From: Gemmatimonadota bacterium
GTDB taxonomy: Bacteria > Gemmatimonadota > Gemmatimonadetes > Gemmatimonadales > Gemmatimonadaceae
Reading direction: 5' to 3'
NCBI GenBank assembly: GCA_016704465.1
Contig: JADJAD010000012.1
Location: 1 to 64,000 of the forward strand
Length of the DNA: 64,000 bases
Below the pieces are notes generated by a model. It was given only the letters and a program-made list of their open reading frames with translations. It was not told where the DNA came from and did no database searches. Below are positions 25,597-35,364 of the stretch, piece after piece (positions within the stretch are counted from its first letter, which is position 1; each line of letters opens with the position of its first letter). Made by a program: the position numbers and the translations under genes.

Positions 25597-26391
25597 TCAG
25601 CCCGGACCGGCAGAGCGCCACGCTGCGCGGGCCGCCATGATCGTCGCGGGATCGTCCGAAAGGATCCCACGTACCCCGGCGCGCCATAGTCGACTGGCGA
25701 CTCCGGCGTCGTTCACCGTCCAGACATGCACCGGTACCCCCGCCGGTTCGGCGGACCGTGCGAGCGCACGCAGCGGCACCGGGATCCCCTTGTGCGCTCG
25801 CGGCAGCGACATGACCTCAAACGGCAGCGACGTGTAGCGCCGTCCCATGAGCGCCGGCAGGCAGAGTGGGACGATGGCCGCGGGGGTCGACGAGATCGCG
25901 ATGCCACTCCCCGAGAATGGTGCGAGCGCCTGCGGATCGAACGACGCCACGATGCAGCGTGCCTGCGCGCGCAGCTGTTCGATGACCCGTCGCGTCGCGG
26001 TCCCGGCCTCGGCCACCTTGATCTCGACGAGGACCGGTGTGTCGGGCAGTTGCGCCAGTACCTCGGCCAGCGTGGAGATCCCGATGCCACGTCCGCGATA
26101 CGGAAAGGTGCGCCCGCCGTCGGTCGAAAACGTGGCCCCGGCGTCGAGTGCACGCAGTTCGCTGAGCGCGAGTGCCTCCACCGCCGCCCGGTTCCCCGTC
26201 GTGCGGGTCGCGGTGGCGTCGTGAAACACCACGACCTCCCCGTCGCGGCTCAGGCGCACGTCGAACTCGAGCGCGTCGACACCGAGCGCCAGCGCCTGTC
26301 GGAACGACTCCAGCGTATTCTCCGGCGCGTGCGCGGCGTTGCCACGATGTCCGACAACGGGGCGAGCCGTGAGGTCGAGCAGCGGGTGCAC
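25597..26391 (-). CDS. ugpQ: Glycerophosphodiester phosphodiesterase
   Basis: A 264-residue GDPD-family TIM-barrel hydrolase releasing glycerol 3-phosphate from glycerophosphodiesters. The metal and catalytic residues are visible: VGHRGNAAHAPENT (His, Arg, Glu), FDVRLSRDGEVVVFHD (Asp and second His) and LVEIK (Glu). The C-terminal strand VHVWTVND completes the family pattern. No signal peptide is present, so it is cytoplasmic. It converges with the Ig-like lipoprotein gene and stands alone on its strand. Confidence 0.92.
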   Translation of the reverse strand: MHPLLDLTARPVVGHRGNAAHAPENTLESFRQALALGVDALEFDVRLSRDGEVVVFHDATATRTTGNRAAVEALALSELRALDAGATFSTDGGRTFPYRGRGIGISTLAEVLAQLPDTPVLVEIKVAEAGTATRRVIEQLRAQARCIVASFDPQALAPFSGSGIAISSTPAAIVPLCLPALMGRRYTSLPFEVMSLPRAHKGIPVPLRALARSAEPAGVPVHVWTVNDAGVASRLWRAGVRGILSDDPATIMAARAAWRSAGPG

Positions 26392-26501
26392 GTGGGGCGG
26401 GGTGGAAGAGGGGTGCGGGTGTGAACAAGACGCGCCGCGAACGAGAACCTAGCACGTGGGTTGTGCGAATCCTCCGACCGCCCAGCTCCCTGGAACGGGA
26501 A

Positions 26502-26531
26502 GGCGGCCAGGAGCGAATGCCCCTGGCCGCC
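26502..26531 (-). terminator. Terminator hairpin after the TonB receptor gene
   Basis: A perfect 10-bp stem (GGCGGCCAGG / CCTGGCCGCC) with a 10-base loop lies 17 bases past the receptor stop on the minus strand. No clear U-run follows, so it could be an RNA-stabilising hairpin rather than an intrinsic terminator. Confidence 0.55.
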
Positions 26532-26547
26532 CGATCCCACCTGAGTG

Positions 26548-29439
26548 CTAGAACGAGTACTGCAGCCGAGTCACGACCATGCGTCCGATCTGCGGCGACC
26601 CGGGGAACGAGCGGATCTTCTCATCGAGGATGTTGGTCCCGTTGATCGACCAGAGCATCTGCTTCTCGCCGAAGGGGAGGCGGTAGTTGAACCCGATGTC
26701 GAACAGGTTGCTGGTTGGCACGCCGTCATACACGTAGAAGGCGGTCGATCCCGGGCGCTGGAACCGGATCGGGCGATCGTTGATGTCGGTGCCCGAGGCG
26801 TACACGCCCGAGTTCACGGGATACGCGCTCATGTGGCGCCAGCGCAGCTCCATGCCGTACTTGTTGGGTTCGTCGCGGATCTTGATGGCGAACGAGGCCT
26901 TGCTGTCGGGAGCATTCAGCATGAGGGGCGACTGGTTGGAGCTGACGACCTCGTTGAATATCAGGTCGCTCACCCAGCTGTACGTGCCGGCCAGGGTGAC
27001 GAAGTCGCTGGCGACATAATCGACGGCGACGTCCACTCCCTTGACGGTCAGCTCCGTGTCGGTCGCGGAGGTGTACGTCGCATACACGTCCGTCCCGTTC
27101 GCAAACGTGTTGTTGTCAAACTGCACGATGCCGACCGGAAGGCTCGCGGCGGTCGTCGCGATCTGCGCGGCGATCTGCGCGGCGGCACCTGCGGCTGCCT
27201 GGGGCGAGAGGCCGGCGCCAATCAGGATCTGTGCGATGTTGGGGCCCAGGTAGGCGCCAAGCTGCGGTCCGTTGAAGAAGATATTCGGTGTGGCGAGACC
27301 CGCCGGGTTGCCCACGTCACCGCGCTTCTGCAGCCAGCCGTCGACCGCCAGGCGCAGCCGATCGCCGAGAATCCCCTTGTAGCCGATCTCGTACGTCTTG
27401 TTGTACGACGCGTTCAGGGCACCGATGTCGCGCACGTTGGCCGGCTGCAGATCCTTGGTAGGGTCGGCCGCCGTGTTCAGGTAGGCGATGCGCGTCCCGA
27501 CCTGTGCGTCGGTCGGCTGCAGGGTGCGGAGCCCGTTGACAAGCGCGGCGGCGAGTTGCGGGCCAAGCGACGGAGTGAGCAGCGCGACCAGGTTCGGGGA
27601 GAGTCCGGTGATCACCCCGCGATACACCCCCGCCGAGGACGATGGGACCCAGTCGTTGCCGCCGGTGAAACGCGACTTCATGCAGAGCCCACTGTTCACC
27701 GCGCCGCATGAACGATTGAAGTTCCACCCCGACTTGGGCGGGTTGCCGAGCGCGCGAATGTTGTAGCCCGAGTTGCCGATGTTCCGCGCCTGGATCAGGT
27801 CGAGGAAGTAGGAGAAGTTGGCCGGCGTCGAGAAGGCCCGGTTGAACGTGAAGCGCACGTTCTGCGTTGGCGTCGGCTTGAAGACCAGCGCCACGCGCGG
27901 CGACGTCTGGTACCCGTCGATCAGCGAGTTGTGGTCCATGCGCAGCGCCGCGATGAAGTCGAACTGGCTCGTGAGGTTGGTGGTCGACTGGACGTAGCCG
28001 CCGTACTCCGTGACGTCGTCCAGCTCCTCGTTTCGCCCGTTGATCGTCCCGCCGGTGCGCGGGTTGGTCTTGATCCAATCCACGCCGTACACAAAGTCCT
28101 GCCGGCTTCCGATGGTCAGTCCGTGCTGCAGCTGGGCGGCGAATACGCGGGACTTGTCCACGATGGGCTGGCCCGAGCGCAGCAGGAACGTGCCGGTCGT
28201 GGAGAGTGAATCTTCGTTGCCCGCGTCGCTCAGGTTCGCAAAGACCTGCCCGAAGAGACGGCCGACGCGCGCCCTCTGCTGGAAGCTCTTGTACGTCCAG
28301 TTCTTGATCTGCGAGGTGCCGTTCGCTCCCGTCAGCTCCAGGCCGCTGCCGACGTCGGTGTAGCCGACGGTAGTGACGAACTCCGAGTTGTCGGTCGGGC
28401 GAATGTCCACGCGTGCCTCGGACGCGAAGCGACGCAGGTCGAAGTCGCGGATGTTCGGCGTCCCCGCGCGTCCCGGGGGCGCTTGCGGCGGAAAGACGTC
28501 GGGCTCGCCCGGATCGTAGTTCGGGAGGATGATCCCCGTGCCATCGCGCGCCGAGGAACTGCTCCAATCGGTCGCGCTGAAATACTCCCCCGACAGCTTG
28601 TATCCGATCCTGGGCGTCAGGAGGCCGGCGTGACGGACTGCCCCGCGCAGCAGCGAGCGCTCACCGCCGTCGAGGGTGAGCGTTGTCCCCTGTGAGCTGA
28701 ACGGCGACTTGGTGATGACGTGCAGCACGCCATTCGCCGAGTTGGGGCCGTAGAGCGCCGATGCGGGTCCAAGCAGGACCTCGATGCGCTCCACGTCCTC
28801 GTTGGTCCCCGTCATGAGGAACGGAACGTTCACGCGCAGCGACGGCACACCGGCAAAGCGATAGTCCTGCAGCATCAGGATCGACCCGGAGAACGCGTTG
28901 TTGAATCCGCGCGCCACGACGTTGCTCTGGGCAATGCCGCCCTGGTTCACGTCCACACCCGGGATTCCGCGCACGTGATCGGCGACGGTGACTGCCGGGC
29001 GCTCCTGGATCTCACGCACATCCACCACGGACACGGATGCCGGGGCATCGAGCACCTTTTCCGGCCGACGCGATGCGGTCGTCACCACCGGGTTCAACTC
29101 GGTGGTGACCTCCGTCATGGTGAAGTCCACCGTCACGCTGCCGCCCGAGGTGACCTGCACCCCTTCGGTGCGCTGGAGTTTGTAGCCCAGGCGTGTGGCC
29201 ACGACCGCGTAGGTGCCGGCGGTCACGTTGACGATCCGGTACCCGCCATCGTCGCGCGACAGCACCGACGCCGCAATCTGCCCCGTACTGGTCAACGCTT
29301 GCACGCGTACTCCGCTGAGCGGACCAGCTCCTGCAGACGACACCGTGCCGACAATGCTGCCACCCTGCGCGTACGCCGGGTGAGCCAGGATGACGAGGCA
29401 GCACAGGACGGCAACTCGACGAACCCAGGAAGCGAACAT
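26548..29439 (-). CDS. TonB-dependent outer-membrane receptor with carboxypeptidase-like domain
   Basis: A 963-residue outer-membrane transporter. A signal peptide ends HPAYAQ. Residues about 28-110 form a CarboxypepD-regulatory-like domain (GSIVGTVSSAGAGPLSGVRV). The plug follows at about 125-245 (ERPAVTVADHVRGIPGVDV to ANGVLHVITKSPF). The remaining barrel ends in the aromatic terminus TRLQYSF expected for outer-membrane insertion. A TonB box is not obvious. The ATG at 29439 has GAGG five bases before its spacer; a GTG lies six bases earlier. The substrate is unknown; no transport, siderophore or SusD partner is adjacent. A hairpin follows its stop. Confidence 0.93.
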   Translation of the reverse strand: MFASWVRRVAVLCCLVILAHPAYAQGGSIVGTVSSAGAGPLSGVRVQALTSTGQIAASVLSRDDGGYRIVNVTAGTYAVVATRLGYKLQRTEGVQVTSGGSVTVDFTMTEVTTELNPVVTTASRRPEKVLDAPASVSVVDVREIQERPAVTVADHVRGIPGVDVNQGGIAQSNVVARGFNNAFSGSILMLQDYRFAGVPSLRVNVPFLMTGTNEDVERIEVLLGPASALYGPNSANGVLHVITKSPFSSQGTTLTLDGGERSLLRGAVRHAGLLTPRIGYKLSGEYFSATDWSSSSARDGTGIILPNYDPGEPDVFPPQAPPGRAGTPNIRDFDLRRFASEARVDIRPTDNSEFVTTVGYTDVGSGLELTGANGTSQIKNWTYKSFQQRARVGRLFGQVFANLSDAGNEDSLSTTGTFLLRSGQPIVDKSRVFAAQLQHGLTIGSRQDFVYGVDWIKTNPRTGGTINGRNEELDDVTEYGGYVQSTTNLTSQFDFIAALRMDHNSLIDGYQTSPRVALVFKPTPTQNVRFTFNRAFSTPANFSYFLDLIQARNIGNSGYNIRALGNPPKSGWNFNRSCGAVNSGLCMKSRFTGGNDWVPSSSAGVYRGVITGLSPNLVALLTPSLGPQLAAALVNGLRTLQPTDAQVGTRIAYLNTAADPTKDLQPANVRDIGALNASYNKTYEIGYKGILGDRLRLAVDGWLQKRGDVGNPAGLATPNIFFNGPQLGAYLGPNIAQILIGAGLSPQAAAGAAAQIAAQIATTAASLPVGIVQFDNNTFANGTDVYATYTSATDTELTVKGVDVAVDYVASDFVTLAGTYSWVSDLIFNEVVSSNQSPLMLNAPDSKASFAIKIRDEPNKYGMELRWRHMSAYPVNSGVYASGTDINDRPIRFQRPGSTAFYVYDGVPTSNLFDIGFNYRLPFGEKQMLWSINGTNILDEKIRSFPGSPQIGRMVVTRLQYSF

Positions 29440-29807
29440 CAACACCTCGTGGACAGTGGTGTAAATGAGTTCTCAACGCGAGTCGAAGATATGGCTCCTC
29501 GGTCCGAGCGCCATACGCAATTCCCCTGCAGTTCGACGGTGAGAGTCGCCGTCCCGCCCCCGGGCAAAGTGCCCGAGCGCGGCGCATGGGCTCGTACAGC
29601 TGCACCAACCGGTGCACCAACCGGTGTCCGCGACGCCGGTCATCGATCGAGCGTGCGGTTCGGCGGGGGGGAGGGGTTACGTTATGATACGCCGAGCCTC
29701 CCCCCCCGACTGGTCCGCCGCGCCCAACTGACTGTCCTCGCGTGTGCGCCACGCCGCGCGCTGCGCTTCCTCTTGCGCGGTCCGTCCCTCACCAGCCACC
29801 CGAGCCG
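29440..29807. other. 368-bp divergent promoter region
   Basis: This separates the leftward TonB receptor from a rightward secreted protein. It holds a TATGAT sequence at 29683-29688 that could be a -10 element for the rightward gene, though no good -35 is visible 17 bases upstream. A direct duplication of GCACCAACCGGT lies at about 29603-29626. No gene is supported here. Confidence 0.4.
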
Positions 29808-30449
29808 ATGACCCTGATCGAATGCGCGCCGCCGCTGGTCCGGCACCGCGGTCGGATCCCTCGTTGCGTCCTGCGCGTCGCCTGGGGGATGCTCGCCGTC
29901 TCGGCGGCATTCCCGGCGCTCCGGACGGCGAACGCGCAGGACGCGGCCACCCCCCCCGCTGTTCGCACGCTGTTGGGAGACGTGGCGCTCATTCTTCGCG
30001 CCGAGGGTCCGCAGTCGCTCCGGATCGGGGTGGCCGGGGCGGCGCGCGCGATGTCGCTCGTGGTCCTCACCAGCGATGCCCGCCGCTGGGCCGATTCGGC
30101 GACGGTCCTGCTCGCGCCGCAGCGCCCCCCGTCCGTCAGGGCCAAGCGTACCGCCCGGGACGGCATCGAGCGATCGCGGGTGATCCTCGAGGAACCGGGG
30201 GTCGGTGCCGGCAGCTTCATGCTCACGCGCGTGGACAGCGCCGGGACTCGACGATTCCTGCTCTTCGCCGACGACAGTGCGCTCAGCGGAATCCGGCAGA
30301 CGCTGGCCCTCGACGAGGCCAGGCTGCTCGTCCGCCTCGTGCGGCGCGCGGCGACGCCCTCGCCCCCGCGTCGCCCGCCCGCGCGCAAGGGCACCAAGGC
30401 CGGGAAGGCTCCCGAGCCGCCAGCGCCCGGACGCAGCTACCCGCGGTAG
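29808..30449 (+). CDS. Secreted protein of unknown function
   Basis: A 213-residue protein with a signal-like segment (LAVSAAFPALRTANAQ), so probably exported. The mature part is Ala/Arg-rich with DVALILRAEGPQSLRIGVAG and SRVILEEPGVGAGSFMLTRVDSAG, and the last 35 residues are a Pro/Arg/Lys-rich tail. I do not recognise the family. The ATG at 29808 is preferred over an ATG 66 bases upstream because the signal then sits nearer the N-terminus. Its 3' end overlaps a small gene on the other strand by 13 bases. Confidence 0.55.
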   Translation: MTLIECAPPLVRHRGRIPRCVLRVAWGMLAVSAAFPALRTANAQDAATPPAVRTLLGDVALILRAEGPQSLRIGVAGAARAMSLVVLTSDARRWADSATVLLAPQRPPSVRAKRTARDGIERSRVILEEPGVGAGSFMLTRVDSAGTRRFLLFADDSALSGIRQTLALDEARLLVRLVRRAATPSPPRRPPARKGTKAGKAPEPPAPGRSYPR

Positions 30450-30601
30450 ACCACCAGCAGCGCGGCGATCGCGAGCAACACGACGAGCCCCAGCAACTGC
30501 CAGAGGCGGCGCGCGGAAAATCGCCCCGGCAGCGGGGTCGTGGCGGTGTCCTTGGAGTCAACGCGGCGCAGGCGTGACCGAGACCGGTGTTGACGTGTCA
30601 T
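30437..30601 (-). CDS. Small single-pass membrane protein
   Basis: A 54-residue product with a basic N-terminal half (MTRQHRSRSRLRRVDSKD) and one strong C-terminal helix (LWQLLGLVVLLAIAALLVVY). The hydrophobic end and sensible charge distribution suggest a real tail-anchored-type peptide, but there is no recognised family and it converges with the neighbouring secreted-protein gene. Confidence 0.45.
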   Translation of the reverse strand: MTRQHRSRSRLRRVDSKDTATTPLPGRFSARRLWQLLGLVVLLAIAALLVVYRG

Positions 30602-30753
30602 GATTCGTGGGAAGATGGGTCGAGGGGCGCCGGTTGCACATCGGGCGTTCCGCACTCGTTGTCGCCGTCACGGTCGGAAACTCCCTGACGAGATCCCGCC
30701 GTTCCGGCCGATACTTCCCGTGGTGGCCCCTGCCTTCATCCACGCGCCCTCTC

Positions 30754-32517
30754 GTGCACATCCCCGCCAAAGGACATCCCGCGAAACGCGAGCCGAGCCC
30801 GCCGGACGACCGGTCGCCGCTCGAGATCAAGATGCGGATGATCCTGTCCGAGGCCGACTTTCCCGCGATCTCGAAGGATGCGCTCGACACCTTGAAGCAC
30901 ATGCCCGAGGACGACGCGTCGATCCAGCGACTCGCCAACATCGTGCTGAAGGACTATGCCCTGACCCTGAAGGTCCTGCGCACGGCGAACAGCGCGTACT
31001 ACCGGCGGTCCGACAAGACGATCCAGAGCGCCACCCACGCCATGCTCCTGCTGGGCGCGCGCACGGTGCGGCACCTGGCGGCGTCGATCCTCGTCTTCGA
31101 GCACTATCGCAAGCGCTCGCCCGGCCTCAAGGAGCTGATGCTCCTGTCGCTGCTGACGGCCAGCCACGCGAGAGAACTCGCCATGCTGCGCAACCTCCCC
31201 GACCCGGAGGAAGCCCACCTGTGCGGGATGTTCCGCAACCTCGGCGAGGTGCTCATCGCCGGCTATTTCCCGCGCGAGTACGCCCGCATCCTCCAGCACC
31301 TCGAGCTCAAGAACAAGGGAGAGTCGATCGCCTGCTTCGAGGTCCTTGGCTTTCGGTACGAGGAGCTGGGTGAGGCGATGGCGAAGCACTGGGGGATGCC
31401 GGAAAGCGTGATCATCGGCATTCGCGCCGACGGTGCGCTCTCGTCGTCGGAGATCGGGGTCATCACCTCGTTCTCGCATGAACTTACCGCTGCGGTGTAC
31501 CGCCGTGAGTTCGACGCCAAGCGCGACGGGGTGGCCGAGGTCCTGGCCCGGTACGCGAAGCGGCTGAGCATCACGCGCGACGAAGTCGCCCAGATCCTCG
31601 AGTCGTCGCTCGCCGAAACCCGCGAGCTGTTCGCCAGCGCGAAGGTGTCAATCGACGACCTCAAGCTGCGGCGGCTCCAGAAGTCGGCCGTGGCCTCGCT
31701 GGGGACATGGGCCCCGCCCATCGAGGTGCTACAGGAACTGACTGCTCCCGGCGCCACGGCGGCACAGGTGGCCGAGGTGGACGCGCTGGCCGAGCTGGCG
31801 CGCGTGCGCGAGGAACTGGCGGCGGAGGTGCAGCGCGTGGCCATGCCCTCATCGGGCGAGGACCTGAACCGCGTGATCCTCATGGTGCTCGAGGGGATCT
31901 TCCGCGGCGGCCCGTTCGATCGGGTCGTCTTCTGCATGATGACCCCCGACCGCACGGGGGTGACCGCGCGCTACGGGCTGGGCACGGGCGTGGAGCCGCT
32001 GCTGGAGCAGTTCTCCTTCGAGCTGAGCCCGCGCGAGGGGCCGGTGGCGGTGGCCATGCTGCGCCGGCAGAGCGTGTGTGTGCCGGTGGAGCGGGACTTC
32101 ACCGCGCAGGAACTGCGCTTCGCCCAGTCGTTAGGCGCGTCGTCGTTCGGCGTCTTTCCAGTGGTGGTGGGGACGCGCCTCGTGGGATCCGTGTACTGCG
32201 ACCGGCCGTGGAACTCCCGGCTCCCCGACCGCGGCACGCTGGCGTACGTGCGCAAGCTGTGCGAAGGAGCCGTCAAGGGGATCGAGGCGCGCCAGGCCAC
32301 GCACACCCCCGGACGCAGCTCGGCGACCGGCACGCAGGTCGTGCAGAGCGCCACGCCGGCGTACTCCGCGACCTTCAAGAGCGATGTCGTGCTGCGCCTG
32401 TTGCGCGGCGAGGCGGCGGCGACCGTCGCGGCCGAACTCGGCATCGCCGAACCCCTCATGGACAAGTGGAAGCAGGCCTTCCTGGCAGGGGCCGTCGCCG
32501 GGATGCGGTCCGGGTGA
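30754..32517 (+). CDS. HDOD-GAF regulator with transposase-like C-terminal helix-turn-helix
   Basis: A signalling-type protein of about 587 residues. The HDOD core comes first (DASIQRLANIVLKDYALTLKVLRTANSAYY, then LGARTVRHLAASILVF and LCGMFRNLGEVLIAGYFP). A helical linker and a GAF-like domain follow (MVLEGIFRGGPFDRVVFCMM to GTRLVGSVYCDRP). The last 50 residues look like an IS3-type OrfA helix-turn-helix (KSDVVLRLLRGEAAATVAAELG, then MDKWKQAFLAGAVAGM). HDOD proteins lack HD hydrolase residues and act in regulation or motility. The start is uncertain: GTG at 30754, ATG at 30832 and ATG at 30607 are all in frame and none has a strong ribosome site. Confidence 0.8.
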   Translation: MHIPAKGHPAKREPSPPDDRSPLEIKMRMILSEADFPAISKDALDTLKHMPEDDASIQRLANIVLKDYALTLKVLRTANSAYYRRSDKTIQSATHAMLLLGARTVRHLAASILVFEHYRKRSPGLKELMLLSLLTASHARELAMLRNLPDPEEAHLCGMFRNLGEVLIAGYFPREYARILQHLELKNKGESIACFEVLGFRYEELGEAMAKHWGMPESVIIGIRADGALSSSEIGVITSFSHELTAAVYRREFDAKRDGVAEVLARYAKRLSITRDEVAQILESSLAETRELFASAKVSIDDLKLRRLQKSAVASLGTWAPPIEVLQELTAPGATAAQVAEVDALAELARVREELAAEVQRVAMPSSGEDLNRVILMVLEGIFRGGPFDRVVFCMMTPDRTGVTARYGLGTGVEPLLEQFSFELSPREGPVAVAMLRRQSVCVPVERDFTAQELRFAQSLGASSFGVFPVVVGTRLVGSVYCDRPWNSRLPDRGTLAYVRKLCEGAVKGIEARQATHTPGRSSATGTQVVQSATPAYSATFKSDVVLRLLRGEAAATVAAELGIAEPLMDKWKQAFLAGAVAGMRSG

Positions 32518-32541
32518 GGTCGCGCGCGCACAGGCGCGCGC

Positions 32542-33255
32542 TCAGGCGCGCGGACTGCTCTCCAGCAGCGTGATCTTCTGCCAGATCTTGCCTGACAGCC
32601 CGGTCGTCAGGTCCTCGATCTCGTTCACGGCCTGCAGCACCACGGCGTCGTCCATGCGCTGCACGAACAGCGCCGCCACCTTTCCCGTGAGCGACAACAA
32701 CTCGCTGCAGTAATCCAGGTAGCGACCCAGTTCCGTGCGCGACATGGTGCGGACCGGCGACGACGCCGTGTCGATGCGCGGGTCATTCACGTACTCGGGG
32801 TCCTTCGTCAACTGGTGCATGTCCACGATGTGGGCCACGCTGCGCAGCTGGTGGATGCGCCGCAGGGCGGCGCGCCGCTTGAGCCGCCCCTCGATCGACG
32901 CCAGGAAGTACACGGCGATCGCGAGGAACACCACGTCATTGACCCCCGCCTCCACCCCCTGCACGAAGTCGGACAGCCCCGCCACCTCGCTCGGCGACGA
33001 CAGGCGCTGGACCACCCCGCTCACCGCGGCCACCACCACTGCCGCCATCAGGAGGATGGCGGCGGTGACGCCGAGTCGCACGGGCCAGTTGGGGCGTCCG
33101 AGCCGCTCGGCCTCGCGCGCACACTCGCGTGCGAGGCCGAAGAGGTCGCGCCCGACGCCGGTCAGCCCGGCGCCGGGAAAGCGTTCCTCGATCCGGTGAC
33201 ACAGCCGCTCGATGGTGCCGATGATGTGCGACGCATCGAGCGTGCGGAAACTCAC
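32542..33255 (-). CDS. Two-TM conserved hypothetical membrane protein
   Basis: A 237-residue protein. A cytoplasmic N-terminal helix region (LDASHIIGTIERLCHRIEERFPG) is followed by two hydrophobic segments (LGVTAAILLMAAVVVAAVSG and VEAGVNDVVFLAIAVYFLAS). A soluble helical C-terminus then carries LRSVAHIVDMHQLTKDPEY and a GKIWQKITLLESS end. I do not know a function. The GTG start at 33255 overlaps the peptidase stop as GTGA, so it is the second gene of a two-gene operon with that S9 peptidase. Confidence 0.72.
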   Translation of the reverse strand: MSFRTLDASHIIGTIERLCHRIEERFPGAGLTGVGRDLFGLARECAREAERLGRPNWPVRLGVTAAILLMAAVVVAAVSGVVQRLSSPSEVAGLSDFVQGVEAGVNDVVFLAIAVYFLASIEGRLKRRAALRRIHQLRSVAHIVDMHQLTKDPEYVNDPRIDTASSPVRTMSRTELGRYLDYCSELLSLTGKVAALFVQRMDDAVVLQAVNEIEDLTTGLSGKIWQKITLLESSPRA

Positions 33256-35267
33256 TGCACGGCCACGCGTTGCGGCCAGCGATCGAACCAGCTGCGCAGG
33301 TACAACTGCGTGCGGAGGAAGTTGGACGGTGTGGACGACGTCCCGTGCCACTCGTTGTTGAAGCGGATCATCGCCGTCGGCACCTTGCGGAACTTCAGCG
33401 CCTCGTAGAACTCCTCCGTCTGCGGCATCGGCGTGCGCAGGTCCTGCACGCCGGTCATCAGCATCGTCGGCGTCTTCACGTTGCCCACGTACATGATCGG
33501 CGAGCGACGCAGGTGCTCGCTCGGATCCTCCCAGAACGGCTTCGCGAAGTTGCGGTACCACCCCGGCGAGTCGGTGGTGCCCACAAAGCTCATCCAGTTG
33601 GTGACCGGACAGTTCGAGCTGGCGGCGGCAAAGCGGTCGGTGTGCCCCACGATCCACGCGGTGAGCACGCCACCGCCCGAGCAGCCGAACACGTACAAAC
33701 GCTTGGTGTCCACGAAGCCGCGGTTGATCACCGAGTCGACGCCGACCATCAGGTCGTCGAAGTCCTTGTCGGGATAGGCGTTCTTGATCGCGTTGCCGAA
33801 CGCGCTCCCGTATCCCGTGGACCCGCGCGGGTTGGTGTACAGCAGGACGAAGTCGTTCCCCACGTGCTCCTGGCGGGCAAACGAGAAGCCCACGTTGTAC
33901 ATCGAGTGCGGACCGCCGTGGATCTCCAGCATGAGCGGGTACTTGCGGCTGGCATTGAAGTCGGGCGGCTTCACGATCCACCCCTGGATGCGCATCCCGT
34001 CTTTGGACGTGTACCAGATCTCCTCGGTCGTCGCCAGCTTCTTCCCGGTCAGCACGTCGTCGTTGATCGAGGTCAACTGACGCGGGTCGGGACGCTGCAG
34101 GGTGAAGGTGACGACGTCGTTCGGCTTGACGGGGGTGCTGAGCGTGCCGAGCACCACGCCGCTCTTCCCGATGTCGCTCACCGTCAGGACGTGCGTGCCG
34201 TTCGTGACCGGACGCACCTGCCCGGTCAGCGAGGCGACGTACAGGTTGCGCGACCCCTCGTTCTCCACGTTGAAGTACAACCCGGTGCCGTCGGGCGCCC
34301 ACATGAGGCCCTGCGGCGAGCGATCCAGCGTCCCGCTGATCTCGCGGCGGTTGCTCCCGTCCGCGTTCATCACGTACAGCTTGCTGTCGATCCAGCTCGC
34401 GTCCGTGGAGTCATACCCGGTGAAGGCGATGAGCTTGCCATCGGGCGACGGTGTCGGCTGCTGGTCCGGACCCTTGCGCTGCGTCAACTGCGTGATCTGC
34501 GCAGAGGTGACGTCGACCCGGTAGATGTCGCTCTCCCGCCAGCGATACTCGGCGTCCTGCACCCGGTCCGCCGTGAACACGATCGACGTGCCGTCCGGCA
34601 TCCACTGCGGCGCGCCGTGATCCCACTCGCCGCTCGTCAGCTGCCGCGGTGTCCCGCCGTCGGCCGAGACCACGAAGACCTGGTTGTATCCGCCGTCGTT
34701 GAAGCCCACGCGATCCTGACGGTAGTCCAGGCGCGTGACGACGCGCGGCGGCTCGACCCACTTGGCCCCCTTGGGCGCGGCGGGGACCGCCAGGTTCCAC
34801 TGCTCGCGGAACGGCACCATCATCCGGAACGCGATCGACTTGCCGTCCGGGGACCACTGGATGTCGCTCGGTCCCTCGCTCACCCGCGTCACCTGCGACA
34901 CCGCCCCTTCCGCGTCCATCCAGCGCACGAAGATCTGTGAACCGGCCGGCTCGCCGCTCGCGATGTAGGCGATGCGCTGCCCATCCGGCGACCACTCCAC
35001 CGATCCGCCATTCACGAGGAAACGGTTCCGGGTCCCGTCGACCCCCATCGTCCACAGCGACGACTCCCAGCGGTCGTTGAGCTTGTCGATCCACCGGCGG
35101 GTGTAGATCACCTGCTTGCCATCCGGCGAGAGGCGGGGGGATTGGACGTCCTCCCAGTCGAGGTACTGCTCGATGCCAAGGCGGTCGCTGCGAGGCTGGG
35201 CCGCGAGCGGCGCGGCCAGGAACATCGCGAGGGCCAAGGCGCCATGCACTGCGCGCGGGGCGAACAT
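33252..35267 (-). CDS. Secreted S9-family prolyl oligopeptidase
   Basis: A 671-residue exported serine peptidase. A signal peptide (ALAMFLAAPLAAQ) precedes a beta-propeller of SPDG repeats (LSPDGKQVIYT, WSPDGQRIAYIAS, WSPDGKSIAF) and a C-terminal hydrolase. The nucleophile sits in GCSGGG (Ser530), where most relatives have GxSYGG. The acid is in GVQDLRTP and the histidine in NNEWHGTS. It is related in layout to the S9 peptidase at 8.5 kb but differs clearly at the nucleophile elbow, so the two are paralogues or separate acquisitions. It is followed by a coupled two-TM protein. Confidence 0.92.
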   Translation of the reverse strand: MFAPRAVHGALALAMFLAAPLAAQPRSDRLGIEQYLDWEDVQSPRLSPDGKQVIYTRRWIDKLNDRWESSLWTMGVDGTRNRFLVNGGSVEWSPDGQRIAYIASGEPAGSQIFVRWMDAEGAVSQVTRVSEGPSDIQWSPDGKSIAFRMMVPFREQWNLAVPAAPKGAKWVEPPRVVTRLDYRQDRVGFNDGGYNQVFVVSADGGTPRQLTSGEWDHGAPQWMPDGTSIVFTADRVQDAEYRWRESDIYRVDVTSAQITQLTQRKGPDQQPTPSPDGKLIAFTGYDSTDASWIDSKLYVMNADGSNRREISGTLDRSPQGLMWAPDGTGLYFNVENEGSRNLYVASLTGQVRPVTNGTHVLTVSDIGKSGVVLGTLSTPVKPNDVVTFTLQRPDPRQLTSINDDVLTGKKLATTEEIWYTSKDGMRIQGWIVKPPDFNASRKYPLMLEIHGGPHSMYNVGFSFARQEHVGNDFVLLYTNPRGSTGYGSAFGNAIKNAYPDKDFDDLMVGVDSVINRGFVDTKRLYVFGCSGGGVLTAWIVGHTDRFAAASSNCPVTNWMSFVGTTDSPGWYRNFAKPFWEDPSEHLRRSPIMYVGNVKTPTMLMTGVQDLRTPMPQTEEFYEALKFRKVPTAMIRFNNEWHGTSSTPSNFLRTQLYLRSWFDRWPQRVAVQ

Positions 35268-35364
35268 GCAAACCTCCGGGAAGGGGACAGACCGGAACCG
35301 CGCATCGACGCAGCGGCCCCGCGCAATTCTACGCTATGGTCCGCCGAGACGCTGCACGCGCGGG

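Noticed and set aside
30607..30753. A 49-residue N-terminal extension of the HDOD protein
   Set aside because: The sequence (GRWVEGRRLHIGRS and on) is not HDOD-like and abuts the start of a divergent small gene. I used a later start but hold it with low certainty.
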